Part shown: piece after piece, positions 7,443 through 17,187 of the stretch | Position numbering within the stretch: the first letter of the stretch is position 1 | Layout: the number at the start of each line of letters is the position of its first letter | Source: VFMC01 sp046331225 | GTDB taxonomy: Bacteria > Actinomycetota > Acidimicrobiia > Acidimicrobiales > Ilumatobacteraceae | NCBI GenBank assembly: GCA_046331225.1 | Contig: JAXLRF010000007.1 | Coordinates: 186,001 to 250,000 of the forward strand | Direction of reading: 5' to 3' | Length of the DNA stretch: 64,000 bases | Program-made: the position numbers and the translations under genes | Notes under the pieces: model-generated | Database searches by the model: none | The model's input: the letters and a program-made list of their open reading frames with translations, nothing else | What the model was told of the DNA's origin: nothing

Positions 7443-8201
7443 ATGTCCCGACCCGATGGCCGCGCCCCGTCGCAACTGCGCCCGATCAGCTTCGAGCGCG
7501 ACTACACCGAGATGGCGGCGGGCAGCGTGCTCGTCAGCTTCGGCAAGACCCGCGTGCTGTGCACTGCGTCGATCGACGAGGACGTCCCGCGATGGATGCG
7601 CGGCTCCGGCAAGGGGTGGGTGACGGCCGAGTACTCGATGCTGCCCGGGGCCTCGCCCGAGCGCATCGACCGCGAGGCGGCCAAGGGCAAGCAGAGCGGC
7701 CGTACCGTCGAGATCCAACGGCTCATCGGCCGTTCGCTGCGCGCCGCGTGCGACATGAAGCTGCTCGGCGAGCGCCAGGTGATCGTCGACTGCGACGTGC
7801 TGCAGGCCGACGGCGGCACCCGCACCGCCAGCATCTGCGGCGGCTACCTCGCACTGCACGACGCGCTCACGCGGCTGGTGCAGAACAAGGCGATCTCGAA
7901 GCACCCGCTGCACTCGTACTGTGCGGCGATCAGCGTCGGCATCGTCGACGGGGTGCCGGTGCTCGACCTGCCCTACGTCGAGGACTCGCGCGCCGAGGTC
8001 GACATGAACGTCGTGATGCTCGGCACCGAGGGCGACGAACCCCGCTTCGTCGAGGTGCAGGGCACGGCCGAGGGCGTGGCGTTCCGGCGCAGCGAACTCG
8101 ACGCCCTGCTCGAGCTGGCCTCGGCCGGTATCGGCGACATCATGGGCTACCAGGCACAGGTGCTGGCCGACGCCCCGGCCCCACGCCCGCTCGGCCGATG
8201 A
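7443..8201 (+). CDS. rph: ribonuclease PH
   Basis: 252 aa. Phosphorolytic 3'-to-5' exoribonuclease that trims tRNA precursors. Family hallmarks include RPDGRAPSQLRPI, the GKTRVLCTASI strand, SIRRMRG-like KGKQSGRTVEIQRLIGRSLR, the phosphate-site Arg of that segment, and ADGGTRTASICGGYLAL. It starts 10 bases after murI with a GAAGGAG Shine-Dalgarno. Its stop codon overlaps the rdgB start (ATGA), indicating translational coupling. Confidence 0.95.
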   Translation: MSRPDGRAPSQLRPISFERDYTEMAAGSVLVSFGKTRVLCTASIDEDVPRWMRGSGKGWVTAEYSMLPGASPERIDREAAKGKQSGRTVEIQRLIGRSLRAACDMKLLGERQVIVDCDVLQADGGTRTASICGGYLALHDALTRLVQNKAISKHPLHSYCAAISVGIVDGVPVLDLPYVEDSRAEVDMNVVMLGTEGDEPRFVEVQGTAEGVAFRRSELDALLELASAGIGDIMGYQAQVLADAPAPRPLGR

Positions 8202-8797
8202 GCGTGCCGTCACGGTTGCAGTTGGTGTGCGCGACGGCCAATGCGCACAAGGTCGACGAGATCGCCGCGGTGCTCGGCGACCTGGTCGAGCTGCTGCCCC
8301 GGCCCGAGCACGTCGGCGAGGTGGTCGAGGACGCCGGCACGCTCGAGGGGAACGCTCGACTGAAGGCCGTGGCGATCTGTGAGGCGACCGGCCTGCCCGC
8401 AGTGGCGGACGACACGGGGCTGTTCGTCGATGCGCTCGACGGCGAGCCCGGGGTCGAGACCGCCTACTTCGCCGGGCCGACGGCCACGTACGCACAGAAC
8501 CGCGAGAAGATGCTGCGGGTGCTCGACGGCGTCGGCGACCGCAGGGCGCACTTCGAGACCGTGGCGCTCGTGCGCTGGCCCGACGGCGGCGAGCTGGTGG
8601 TGCGCGGTGTGTGCCGTGGCCGCATCGCCGAGGCCGAGCGCGACGGGCGGGGGTGGGGCTACGACCCGCTGTTCGTGCCCGACGACGACAACCCCACCGG
8701 GCGCACCTTCAGCGAGATGACCGACGACGAGAAGAACGCGATCTCGCATCGGGGCCGCGCCTTCGCCGCACTGCGCGACGCGCTCAGCCGCCGCTGA
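8198..8797 (+). CDS. rdgB: XTP/dITP diphosphatase (RdgB/HAM1)
   Basis: 199 aa. Hydrolyses non-canonical purine NTPs (XTP, dITP, ITP) to monophosphates, keeping them out of DNA and RNA. Signature motifs are LVCATANAHKVDEIAAVL (phosphate-binding TxNxxK loop), EDAGTLEGNARLKA, LPAVADDTGLFVDAL (catalytic acidic residues) and GWGYDPLFVPDDD, ending with ISHRGRAF. The ATG overlaps the rph stop. The 3' end overlaps the convergent EEP gene by 14 bases. Confidence 0.93.
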   Translation: MSVPSRLQLVCATANAHKVDEIAAVLGDLVELLPRPEHVGEVVEDAGTLEGNARLKAVAICEATGLPAVADDTGLFVDALDGEPGVETAYFAGPTATYAQNREKMLRVLDGVGDRRAHFETVALVRWPDGGELVVRGVCRGRIAEAERDGRGWGYDPLFVPDDDNPTGRTFSEMTDDEKNAISHRGRAFAALRDALSRR

Positions 8798-9788
8798 CGG
8801 CCGGTGGCACCGCCACCTCGAGCACCAGGCCGCGGTGGTCGCTGCCGGGCAGGTCGACGTCGTGCACCTGCACCGGGCTCACCCGGTCGTCGAGCAGCGC
8901 GTGGTCGATCCGCACCAGCGGCGGCACGCCGAGGTCGGTGGGCCACGAACGGCTGAAGCCCCGTCCGAGCATCTCGTGGGCGTCGTGCCAGCCGCGGTCG
9001 AGCAGCTCGCGGAACGCCGGGTGCCACCGGGTGGCGTTGAAGTCGCCCACGACCATCGTCGGCGGACCGTCGTCGGCCGTCGGGTCGAACACGTCGCGCA
9101 GCGCGCGCAGGTCGCCGAACCACGACGAGAGCGACGCACCGTCGGTGCCGGGCAGCGGGTGCACCACCACCACGCGCAGCGGGGTGCCGTCGACGTCGAT
9201 CGTCGCATCGACCGTCAGCCCGTCACCGAGCCGGGTCACCTGCCGGTCGACGATCGGGAAGCGGCTGTAGATCGCCACGCCGTTGCGATCGCCCGGTGCT
9301 TCGCCCGCCTGGAAGGGGTAGCGCTCGGTGCTGCCGGCGCGTTCGAACGCGGCCTGCACGTCGACCGAGAACTCGGTGACGGCCAGCACGTCGGCATCGG
9401 TGGCCATCAGTGAAGCGACGACGTCGTCGGCGCGAGTGGTCTGGTAGAAGACGTTGCCCGCGGCGATCGTCAGCCGCGGCGAACCCTCGACGATCGCCGG
9501 GGGATCGTCGTGCCACACCACCGGCGCCATCAGCCACAGCAGCACCAGCAGCAGCCCGCCGTGCACGGTGGCGGCCGTCCACTGCCGGCGCCACGCGGCC
9601 ACCACCGCAGCGGGCAGCGCGGGCAGCAACAGGTAGGGCGTGAACGCCTGCAGCATCCACACCAGTGGGATCCACGTGAAACCCGCGAGCTGGGTGAGCG
9701 CCAGGCCGCACATCAGACCCGTCGCGATCCAGAAGACGATCGCGAGCCGGTCCCAGCGGATCACCAGCCGCGCAGGTCGATCGGCCAT
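8784..9788 (-). CDS. membrane-anchored endonuclease/exonuclease/phosphatase (EEP) protein
   Basis: 334 aa. Three or four hydrophobic segments fill residues 10-100 and end in LLVLLWLMAPVVWHDDPP. The EEP domain (about 105-330) follows: TIAAGNVFYQTTR, DADVLAVTEFS (metal-binding Glu), GVAIYSRFPI, VVVHPLPG, VVGDFNATRWHPAFRELLD and the terminal GSDHRGL (catalytic Asp-His). The arrangement places the catalytic domain outside the cell or on the outer face, as in the family of membrane EEP proteins. Substrate unknown (nucleic acid, phospholipid or sugar phosphate are all possible). Overlaps the upstream aldolase-like gene by 28 bases, so the two are probably co-transcribed. Confidence 0.8.
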   Translation of the reverse strand: MADRPARLVIRWDRLAIVFWIATGLMCGLALTQLAGFTWIPLVWMLQAFTPYLLLPALPAAVVAAWRRQWTAATVHGGLLLVLLWLMAPVVWHDDPPAIVEGSPRLTIAAGNVFYQTTRADDVVASLMATDADVLAVTEFSVDVQAAFERAGSTERYPFQAGEAPGDRNGVAIYSRFPIVDRQVTRLGDGLTVDATIDVDGTPLRVVVVHPLPGTDGASLSSWFGDLRALRDVFDPTADDGPPTMVVGDFNATRWHPAFRELLDRGWHDAHEMLGRGFSRSWPTDLGVPPLVRIDHALLDDRVSPVQVHDVDLPGSDHRGLVLEVAVPPAVSGG

Positions 9789-10780
9789 CGATCGATCACC
9801 TCGTCACCACGCACCAACCACGCCACCTCGTGCATCGCCATCGTCGGGTCGATGTGGGCGGGCACCACGGCGATGCGGTCGCCCACGCGCACCGGCTCGT
9901 CCGCCGAAGCCGGCGCGAACGTGACGTGCTCGTCCGACAGGAACCACACCGTGCCCGCCGAGGTGGTGGGATTGCCGTGGTCCATGCCCATCGCCTTCAA
10001 CCCCACGTCGGCCACCGCGTGGCGCCGGCCGACCGAGACGACCGTGCCGATCACGTGGCAGGCCTGGCCGAACGGATGACCGTGCGCGCCGTAGTGGCTG
10101 TCCATCAGCGCGTAGCTGCCGGCCTGGATCTCGGTGACGCCGGTGTGGTCGTGCAGGTGGTGCGTGCCGGTGCCGCCGGCGCTCACCACGTCGCCGCCGA
10201 CGTCACCGTGCGCGGCGCGCAGTCGGGCCATCGCGTCGGCCACACGCGAGCGCTGCTCGTCGGCGTCGGCCATCACCATCAGGTGGCCCTCGTAGCCCAT
10301 CACGCCGCGGACGGTCATGCCTCGCGAGCGGGCGAGCTCGGCGATGCGCCCGGCGTCGTCGACCGCGCAGCCACAGCGGGGCAGGCCGACGTCGACGTCG
10401 ACGAGCACCTCGCGGATGCCGGCGTCGGCGGCCGCGGCGACCGTCTCGGGCGAGTCGACGGCCACCGTGATGCGTGCGCCGTGCCGCTCGCCGGCGGCCA
10501 CCATCGCGGCCAGGCGGCGAGGGTCGACGGTCTCGTTGGCGAGCAGCAGGTCGTGGCCGAGCCCGGCCGCGGCCATGCCCAGCACCTCACGCGGCGTGGC
10601 GCAGGTGAAGCCACGGTGACCCACCTCGGCCTGTGCGGCGGCGAGCGCGGTGCACTTGTGCGCCTTCACGTGGGGTCGCAGGGTGTCACCCGGGTGAGCC
10701 GCCGCCATCCCCCGCAGGTTCGACTGCAGGACGTCGACGTCGATCACCAGCGCCGGCGTGGGGAGGTCGTGGATGCGCAT
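9761..10780 (-). CDS. D-threonine aldolase / D-serine dehydratase-like PLP enzyme
   Basis: 339 aa. N-terminal alanine-racemase-type PLP barrel: the internal aldimine lysine is Lys39 in RPHVKAHKC, and DLPTPALVIDVDVL is the opening motif. The C-terminal beta domain carries the D-serine dehydratase-like metal-site sequence FLSDEHVTF plus GHPFGQACHVIGTVVS. Members split D-threonine or other 3-hydroxy-D-amino acids, or dehydrate D-serine, with PLP and a divalent metal. The ATG at 10780 begins just before the conserved motif; a longer start at 10828 would add 16 unconserved residues and overlap the promoter of the divergent gene. Confidence 0.83.
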   Translation of the reverse strand: MRIHDLPTPALVIDVDVLQSNLRGMAAAHPGDTLRPHVKAHKCTALAAAQAEVGHRGFTCATPREVLGMAAAGLGHDLLLANETVDPRRLAAMVAAGERHGARITVAVDSPETVAAAADAGIREVLVDVDVGLPRCGCAVDDAGRIAELARSRGMTVRGVMGYEGHLMVMADADEQRSRVADAMARLRAAHGDVGGDVVSAGGTGTHHLHDHTGVTEIQAGSYALMDSHYGAHGHPFGQACHVIGTVVSVGRRHAVADVGLKAMGMDHGNPTTSAGTVWFLSDEHVTFAPASADEPVRVGDRIAVVPAHIDPTMAMHEVAWLVRGDEVIDRWPIDLRGW

Positions 10781-10830
10781 GCGGTTCGAGACGCTATCGA
10801 GGGCACGTCGCCCGATGCCGTCGCGCACCC

Positions 10831-10836
10831 TAAGGT
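10831..10836 (+). promoter_or_regulatory. -10 hexamer TAAGGT
   Basis: TAAGGT is six bases upstream of the ATG at 10843, consistent with a leaderless transcript of the coiled-coil membrane protein. Confidence 0.45.
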
Positions 10837-10842
10837 GCGCAC

Positions 10843-11631
10843 ATGGCCGACGCGCCCGACCCGACGCCCGACCCGACCCCTGATCCCTCGCCTCGACGCG
10901 AGCTCGTCCACCACCTGCTCGCCGGGGTGGCGGTGTTGGCGGCCGTGGCGATGATGCTCGGTCTGTTCCTCGTGCAGCGCGTGGGCACGACGTATCGCGA
11001 CGGCCTCGAGATCACCGCCGACGGCGCGTCGCTCGCCGCGCTGAGCGCCACCTCCGCCGAGAGCCTGGCGTCCGACCTGGTCGATCTGTCGTCCACCACC
11101 GGCGACGCGCTCGACGAGGCCCGCGACCTCGCGCTGGTGGCCGCCGACACCACAGCCAGCCTGGGCGATGCGTTCGGCACCAACATCGCCGACGCGGTCA
11201 CGGGCACGAGCAGCATCGCCGACCGTCTGGCCGACCTGGTCGAGGCGATCGAGCGGTTCATCCCGGGCGACCGCGACTCGCTCGCCGAGGACCTGCGCAC
11301 CCTGTCGACCGGACTCGAGCCCGTCCCCGACCAACTCCGCACCTTGAGCACACAACTCGACGACGGCTCGACCAGCCTCACCGACGCGGCCGACACCTTG
11401 GCCACCGTCGTCACCCAACTCGACCAGCTCACCGCCAGCATCGACGAGGCACGCGACCGGCTCACCGAGGTGGAGGGGTTGTCGGCCGACCTGGGTGAGC
11501 GGGCGGGTCGTGCGCTCGACCGATCGAGCACCGACCTCTGGCTCGTGCGGCTGCTCGTGGCGGTGGTGGGCCTCGGGGTGATCGCATCGGCCGTGGCGGC
11601 CCGGCGCACCCTCGACCGCGTGCTCGCCTGA
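10843..11631 (+). CDS. two-helix membrane protein with extracytoplasmic coiled coil, unknown function
   Basis: 262 aa. The cytoplasmic N-terminus is Pro/Asp-rich (DPTPDPTPDPSP). One helix follows (about 25-45, VAVLAAVAMMLGLFLV), then about 180 residues of Ser/Thr/Asp/Leu heptad-like sequence (SLADDLVDLSS-type repeats). A second helix lies near the C-terminus (LLVAVVGLGVIASAVAA), with a short basic tail. The layout resembles the sensory part of a chemoreceptor or a membrane-tethered spacer, but no signalling domain follows. I do not recognise a family. It ends just before the tRNA-Leu, which is on the other strand. Confidence 0.65.
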   Translation: MADAPDPTPDPTPDPSPRRELVHHLLAGVAVLAAVAMMLGLFLVQRVGTTYRDGLEITADGASLAALSATSAESLASDLVDLSSTTGDALDEARDLALVAADTTASLGDAFGTNIADAVTGTSSIADRLADLVEAIERFIPGDRDSLAEDLRTLSTGLEPVPDQLRTLSTQLDDGSTSLTDAADTLATVVTQLDQLTASIDEARDRLTEVEGLSADLGERAGRALDRSSTDLWLVRLLVAVVGLGVIASAVAARRTLDRVLA

Positions 11632-11634
11632 GCC

Positions 11635-11717
11635 TGGTGCGGGCGGTGGGACTCGAACCCACACTCCGAGGAACAGGAACCTAAATCCTGCGCGTCTGCC
11701 AGTTTCGCCACGCCCGC
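11635..11717 (-). tRNA. tRNA-Leu (anticodon UAG)
   Basis: 83 nt including an encoded CCA. The acceptor stem pairs GCGGGCG with CGCCCGC. The anticodon stem CAGGA/TCCTG encloses the loop TTTAGGT, giving anticodon TAG (reads CUA and CUN leucine codons). The T arm GTGGG-TTCGAGT-CCCAC is canonical, and a short class II variable arm is present. It lies 15 bases downstream of the FAD oxidoreductase gene on the same strand. Confidence 0.95.
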
Positions 11718-11732
11718 GGCGACTCCGGCACG

Positions 11733-12911
11733 CTACCCGCGGGGGCGCACCCGCAGCCCGGCGAGATCGTCCAGGGCGCGGCCCGACGGGCGCAGCACGA
11801 TCGCCCGGTTCGGCACGAGGCGGCGGGGGAGCGAGCGTCCGACGACGGTCTGGTCGTCACGGAGCTCGAGCACCCGAGGTCGCCACGACGCACGCGCCGC
11901 GCGGGCGGCGCGCACCGTCACCCCGCGACCGGTGTGAGCGGCCCACGCCAGCGACTCGTCCACCTCGATCGGTTCCACCCGGTCGGGCCAGCGGCCATCG
12001 CGCAGCCACGTCGCCACCGACGCGGCGACACGGCGTCCGTCGAGTGCGCACACGTCGGCGGTCTCGGCCGGATGCACGAGGTTGCCGATCGCGAACACCC
12101 CGGTCACCGAGGTGTGGAACCCGGCCGTGGTGGCCGGCGACTTCGAGGCGGCCACCATCACGGTCCCGGCACGTCGCACGAGCTCGTGGTCGGGCACCCA
12201 GTCGCCGGTGAACACCACCGTGTCGCAGGCGAGCTCGCGCCCGTCGTCGAGCCGCACGCCCCGCACCCGGTCGCGTCCGACGATCTCGACCACGCGGCGC
12301 GACGGGATCACGGGCACGCGACGCACGCCCGCCGATGCCCACCGCATCGGTGCGTACGCCTGCGGCTCGCCGAGGTCGGTCACCATCGCCACCACCTCGC
12401 ACCCGCCGTGGCGCAACGACCAGATCGCCGAGTAGCTCACGTGTTCGGCGCCGACGACGACGGCACGCCGGCCCACGTCGCGGTGGTGCAGCGCCGTGAG
12501 CTGCTGCACGGTGCCGGTGGTGAACACGCCGCGCGGACGGTCGCCCGCGACCAGCCGCGCCGGACGCGGCCGCTCGCGCACACCGGTGGCCACCACCACC
12601 GCCTCGGCGGCGAGCCGTGCGCCGTCGGCGAGCACGACACCGCTGCCGTCGATCGCCGTGACGGTCACACCGCAGCGCACCTCGGCACCGGCGTCGATCG
12701 CGCCGCGCACCAGACGGTCGGCGTACGCTGGGCCGCGCATCATGCGGTGCAGGTCGCGCCAGCCGAAGCCCAGGTGGTCGGTGTGGCGCGGCACCCCGCC
12801 CGCGTGCTGCTCGCGTTCGAGCACCGTCACCTCGATCCGGGCATCGGACGTGCGCAGCGCCGTCGCCGCGCTCAGCCCGGCGGGGCCACCGCCCACCACG
12901 ATCACCTTCAT
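11733..12911 (-). CDS. NAD(P)/FAD-dependent oxidoreductase (pyridine nucleotide-disulfide type)
   Basis: 392 aa. FAD-binding GxGxxG in MKVIVVGGGPAGLSAATAL. A second dinucleotide site contains GRRAVVVGAEHVSYSAIWSL. The FAD-linking VFAIGNLVHP motif lies near residue 300. It lacks the CxxC redox pair of disulfide reductases, so it resembles the NADH-oxidase-like subunit found beside BFD-type glycerol-3-phosphate dehydrogenases. It overlaps that gene by four bases (ATGA) and follows the FGGY kinase, suggesting it passes electrons for the same pathway. Substrate assignment is inferred from the operon. Confidence 0.75.
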   Translation of the reverse strand: MKVIVVGGGPAGLSAATALRTSDARIEVTVLEREQHAGGVPRHTDHLGFGWRDLHRMMRGPAYADRLVRGAIDAGAEVRCGVTVTAIDGSGVVLADGARLAAEAVVVATGVRERPRPARLVAGDRPRGVFTTGTVQQLTALHHRDVGRRAVVVGAEHVSYSAIWSLRHGGCEVVAMVTDLGEPQAYAPMRWASAGVRRVPVIPSRRVVEIVGRDRVRGVRLDDGRELACDTVVFTGDWVPDHELVRRAGTVMVAASKSPATTAGFHTSVTGVFAIGNLVHPAETADVCALDGRRVAASVATWLRDGRWPDRVEPIEVDESLAWAAHTGRGVTVRAARAARASWRPRVLELRDDQTVVGRSLPRRLVPNRAIVLRPSGRALDDLAGLRVRPRG

Positions 12912-14284
12912 CGCGCCGGGTCCCATCCGGTCAGCGCGCACACCTCGGCGAAGCAGAAGAACCCCTGGCATCGCCCGGTGAGCGCTCGCGTGCGACGCCG
13001 CAGCCCGTCGACGTCGACCGCGGGCAACACCTCGGTGCACGCCGTCGTGATCTCGTCGGCGGTGACCAGTTCGCAGTGGCACACGATCCGCCCGCCCCGA
13101 CGGTACGGCCGTTCGTCGACCTCGCCGAGCGGGGTGCGGCGCACGCTCACCAGGTCGCCGGCCTGGCGGGGCACGAGTGCGAGCCCGGCGCCGGCCAGCA
13201 GCTCGATCGTCTCCTCGCCGAGCGCCATCGACGCGGTCAGGCCGGTCGAGCGGATGCCGCCCAGACACACGTAGCGCAGGTCGGCGTGGGCCGACAGCTG
13301 GTAGTCGCTGTGCTCGGTGGCGGCTCGCAGGCCGGCGTACACCGCGGTGACCTCCTCGTCGAGCAGCGCCGGCAGGATCCGCCGGCCCTGCTCGAGCAGC
13401 TTGCGGATGCCGGCCTCGGTGGAACCGGTGGCCTCGCGGTCGTCGATGTCGTCGGCGGTGGGCCCGAGCATCACGTTGCCGAACACGGTGGGGGCCACCA
13501 GCACGCCCTTGGTGTGCGACGTGGGCACCGGCAGGATCGTGCGGCCGAGCAGCGGGCGGGCGAGGGTGTCGAACACGATGAGTTCGCCTCGGCGCGGTCG
13601 GATCGTGAACCCGTCGAGCCCGAACGCCCGGTGCAGCACGTCGCCCTGCAGCCCGGCCGCGTTGACGACGAACCGTGTGCGCAACGAACGCCCGTCGGTG
13701 GTGTGCAGCACCGTCGTGTCGACACCCACCTCGACACGCTCGATCGCGGTCGACGTGACCACCTCGGCACCGTTGGCCAGGGCGTCGTGTGCGAAGGCGA
13801 TCGGTGTGGTCCACGGATCGATCAGGTGCTCGTCGGGCACGAGCATGCCGCCGGTGACACCGGGGCCGAGGTGCGGTTCGAGCTCGCGCACCGTCGACGG
13901 GTCGATCACCCGGGCGGCGTCGTAGCCGTTCTTCGTCGCCTTGGCCGCCAGGTCGGGCAACCGGGCCGCCTGCTCGTCGTCCCACGCCACGAGCACGGCG
14001 CCCGTGCGTTCGATGCTGATGCCGGCGATGGGTGCGTACTCGTGCAGCATCGCGGCGCCGCGGGCCACCAGCCGCGATTCGACCGAGCCGGGCGTGGCGT
14101 CGAAGCCGGTGTGCAGGATCGCGGTGTTGGCCTTGCTGGTGCCGGCGCCGATGTCGGTGCGGGCCTCGGCGAGCAGCACGCGCAGCGGCCCGTCGGGCGT
14201 GCGGTGCCGCGACAACGCACGAGCGACGGCACAGCCCACCACACCGCCGCCCACCACGACCACGTCGTACACGACACGGTCCAT
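12908..14284 (-). CDS. FAD-dependent glycerol-3-phosphate dehydrogenase-like protein with C-terminal BFD [2Fe-2S] domain
   Basis: 458 aa. The DAO-fold N-terminal part begins YDVVVVGGGVVGCAVARAL and continues GAGTSKANTAILHTGFDA, close to GlpA/GlpD-type dehydrogenases and L-2-hydroxyglutarate oxidases. The C-terminal BFD-like domain supplies four cysteines, Cys402 and Cys404 (VCHCEL) and Cys439 and Cys444 (RCQGFFC), expected to bind a [2Fe-2S] cluster. With the neighbouring FGGY kinase, oxidation of glycerol-3-phosphate to dihydroxyacetone phosphate is the best guess. The gene is three bases from the kinase stop and overlaps the next oxidoreductase. Confidence 0.8.
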   Translation of the reverse strand: MDRVVYDVVVVGGGVVGCAVARALSRHRTPDGPLRVLLAEARTDIGAGTSKANTAILHTGFDATPGSVESRLVARGAAMLHEYAPIAGISIERTGAVLVAWDDEQAARLPDLAAKATKNGYDAARVIDPSTVRELEPHLGPGVTGGMLVPDEHLIDPWTTPIAFAHDALANGAEVVTSTAIERVEVGVDTTVLHTTDGRSLRTRFVVNAAGLQGDVLHRAFGLDGFTIRPRRGELIVFDTLARPLLGRTILPVPTSHTKGVLVAPTVFGNVMLGPTADDIDDREATGSTEAGIRKLLEQGRRILPALLDEEVTAVYAGLRAATEHSDYQLSAHADLRYVCLGGIRSTGLTASMALGEETIELLAGAGLALVPRQAGDLVSVRRTPLGEVDERPYRRGGRIVCHCELVTADEITTACTEVLPAVDVDGLRRRTRALTGRCQGFFCFAEVCALTGWDPAR

Positions 14285-14286
14285 CG

Positions 14287-15699
<1,413 letters not shown>

Positions 15700-15709
15700 G
15701 TCGGCCGCC

Positions 15710-16420
15710 TCAGCCGGCCTGGGTGAGCGGGACGAGCAGCAGGGTGTGCGTGGCGCTGCGCACCGGCACGTCGAACTCGAGCCCGGCGTCGGTGCAGTGG
15801 TACAGCACCTCGCTGAACGGGAACTGGCCGAAGAAGCCCTGCATCAGCTCGGTCGCGTCGGTGGGCACGCCGTCGACGGCCGCCTCGGCGGTGAGGCTCG
15901 TGCTCGTCGTCTCGGTCTCGAGCGAGGCGGGCTGCACGTCGTAGGTGCCGTCGATCGTGCCGTCGATCGTCAGGTCGATCTGCACGCCGCCGCCACCGTC
16001 CTGGTGGATCGTGACCTGGCTGAGCGTGTAGACGAACGTGCCGTCCGGCCGCAGGTCGAGCTGCGCATCGCCCTCGAGGTCGAGCGCCACGCCGGTCATC
16101 GCGCCGACGGTGTCGTAGAACGAGCCGAGCTCGTCCTCGCTCAGGTACCACGAGCCGGCCGGGCAGCCATCCACCACCGTCGGTCCGATCGTCGTCGGCA
16201 GGTCGCTGGTGTCGAGCGGTGTGATCGGTGGCAGGTCGCCCGTGTCGATCGGCGGCACCGTCGGGACGTCGCCGGTGTCGACCGGGGCGGGCGTGATCGC
16301 AGGAGCGGTGCTCACCGGCGCGACGGTGGGCGGCGAGGCCTCGTCGTCCCCGCCGCACGCTGCGAGCACGAGCGCGCTCGACAGGGTCGCCGCGAGCGCG
16401 ATCACCAGGGGTCGTTGCAT
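15710..16420 (-). CDS. lipoprotein of unknown function
   Basis: 236 aa. Type II signal peptide with lipobox LVLAAC (Cys about residue 22) followed by GGDDE. Next comes a 60-residue Pro/Thr/Asp linker with repeats of PxDTGD/LDTSDLP. A compact beta-rich domain then follows (CPAGSWYLSEDEL ... DLRPDGTFVYTLSQVTIHQD ... LYHCTDAGLEFDVPV), in which two cysteines could form a disulfide. Similar 'GSW' lipocalin-like domains occur in actinobacterial lipoproteins. No function can be assigned. It heads the strand leading into glpK. Confidence 0.75.
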   Translation of the reverse strand: MQRPLVIALAATLSSALVLAACGGDDEASPPTVAPVSTAPAITPAPVDTGDVPTVPPIDTGDLPPITPLDTSDLPTTIGPTVVDGCPAGSWYLSEDELGSFYDTVGAMTGVALDLEGDAQLDLRPDGTFVYTLSQVTIHQDGGGGVQIDLTIDGTIDGTYDVQPASLETETTSTSLTAEAAVDGVPTDATELMQGFFGQFPFSEVLYHCTDAGLEFDVPVRSATHTLLLVPLTQAG

Positions 16421-16426
16421 GCGCAG

Positions 16427-16468
16427 GAGTCTCGCAGCTCGGCGCGCGGGCATCGCGGCGCGAGACTC
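16427..16468. promoter_or_regulatory. symmetrical divergent promoter
   Basis: Within the 54-base spacer, GAGTCTCGC (16427-16435) and GCGAGACTC (16460-16468) are a perfect 9-base inverted repeat. On each strand this places GAGACT exactly seven bases before a start codon (ATG at 16420 minus, GTG at 16475 plus). The arms therefore look like two mirror-image -10 boxes driving leaderless transcripts. Confidence 0.5.
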
Positions 16469-16474
16469 TGCGCC

Positions 16475-17140
16475 GTGACGTTCCGAGGCATCCCCGAGGC
16501 GGCGTTCTCGTTCTACGAGGCGCTGCACGCCGACAACACCCGCACGTTCTGGCAGGCCAACAAGGCCACCTACACCGAGGCCGTGAAGGCGCCGCTCGAC
16601 GAGCTGCTCGACGAGCTGTCCGACCACGGGCCGTTCCACGTGTTCCGGCCGTACAACGACGTCCGGTTCTCGAAGGGCAAGGCGCCGTACAAGGAGCACC
16701 AGGGCGCGTACGGCGAGTCGGAGGGCGGCGCGGGCTTCTACCTGCAGATCTCGGCCGAGGGGTTGATGGTCGGTGCCGGCTACTACGCGATGGCGTCCGA
16801 TCAGCTCGAGCGGTTCCGGCACGCCGTCGACCTCGAGGCGACCGGGGCCGAGATCGAGCGCCTCACGGCGGCGTTGGCGAGCGGTGGGTTCCGGATCGGT
16901 GCCATCAGCGAGCTGAAGACGGCACCGCGCGGCTATCCGAAGGACCATCCCCGCATCGAGCTGTTGCGACGCAAAGGCCTGATGGCCACACGCAGCTGGC
17001 CGGTCGCGCGGTGGATGCACACCAAGGCCGCAGCCACCCGTATCCGCGAGGCGTGGGCGGCGTGCGACGACATGAACGCCTGGCTCGACGCGCACGTCGG
17101 GCCGAGCACCCTCGCACCCGAGGACGCCGAACGCTGGTGA
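16475..17140 (+). CDS. DUF2461 (TIGR02453 family) protein
   Basis: 221 aa from a GTG start. Typical of the family are FSFYEALHADNTRTFWQANK near the N-terminus, VFRPYNDVRFSKGKAPYKEH in the centre, GFYLQISAEGLMVGAGYYAM, and PRGYPKDHPRIELLRRKGL near the C-terminus. DUF2461 proteins are widespread, cytoplasmic and uncharacterised; no catalytic residues are agreed on. Its stop codon is the first base triplet of an 11-base tandem repeat that runs to the stop of the convergent HerA-like gene. Confidence 0.88.
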   Translation: MTFRGIPEAAFSFYEALHADNTRTFWQANKATYTEAVKAPLDELLDELSDHGPFHVFRPYNDVRFSKGKAPYKEHQGAYGESEGGAGFYLQISAEGLMVGAGYYAMASDQLERFRHAVDLEATGAEIERLTAALASGGFRIGAISELKTAPRGYPKDHPRIELLRRKGLMATRSWPVARWMHTKAAATRIREAWAACDDMNAWLDAHVGPSTLAPEDAERW

Positions 17141-17187
17141 TCAGCCGGTGATCTGCCGGTGATCTGCCGGTGATCTGCCGGTGATCA
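17138..17187. repeat. 11-bp tandem repeat at a convergent gene junction
   Basis: Four full units of TGATC(A/T)GCCGG start at 17138, 17149, 17160 and 17171, and a partial fifth begins at 17182. The first unit contains the stop codon of the DUF2461 gene; the last contains the stop of the HerA-like gene on the other strand. Confidence 0.9.

Noticed and set aside
11635..11717. tRNA-Leu as an integration site
   Set aside because: No integrase is adjacent and no duplicated 3' tRNA segment was seen nearby.
17138..17187. Possible CRISPR array
   Set aside because: Units are 11 bases, contiguous and without spacers; there are no cas genes in the window. It is a simple tandem repeat.
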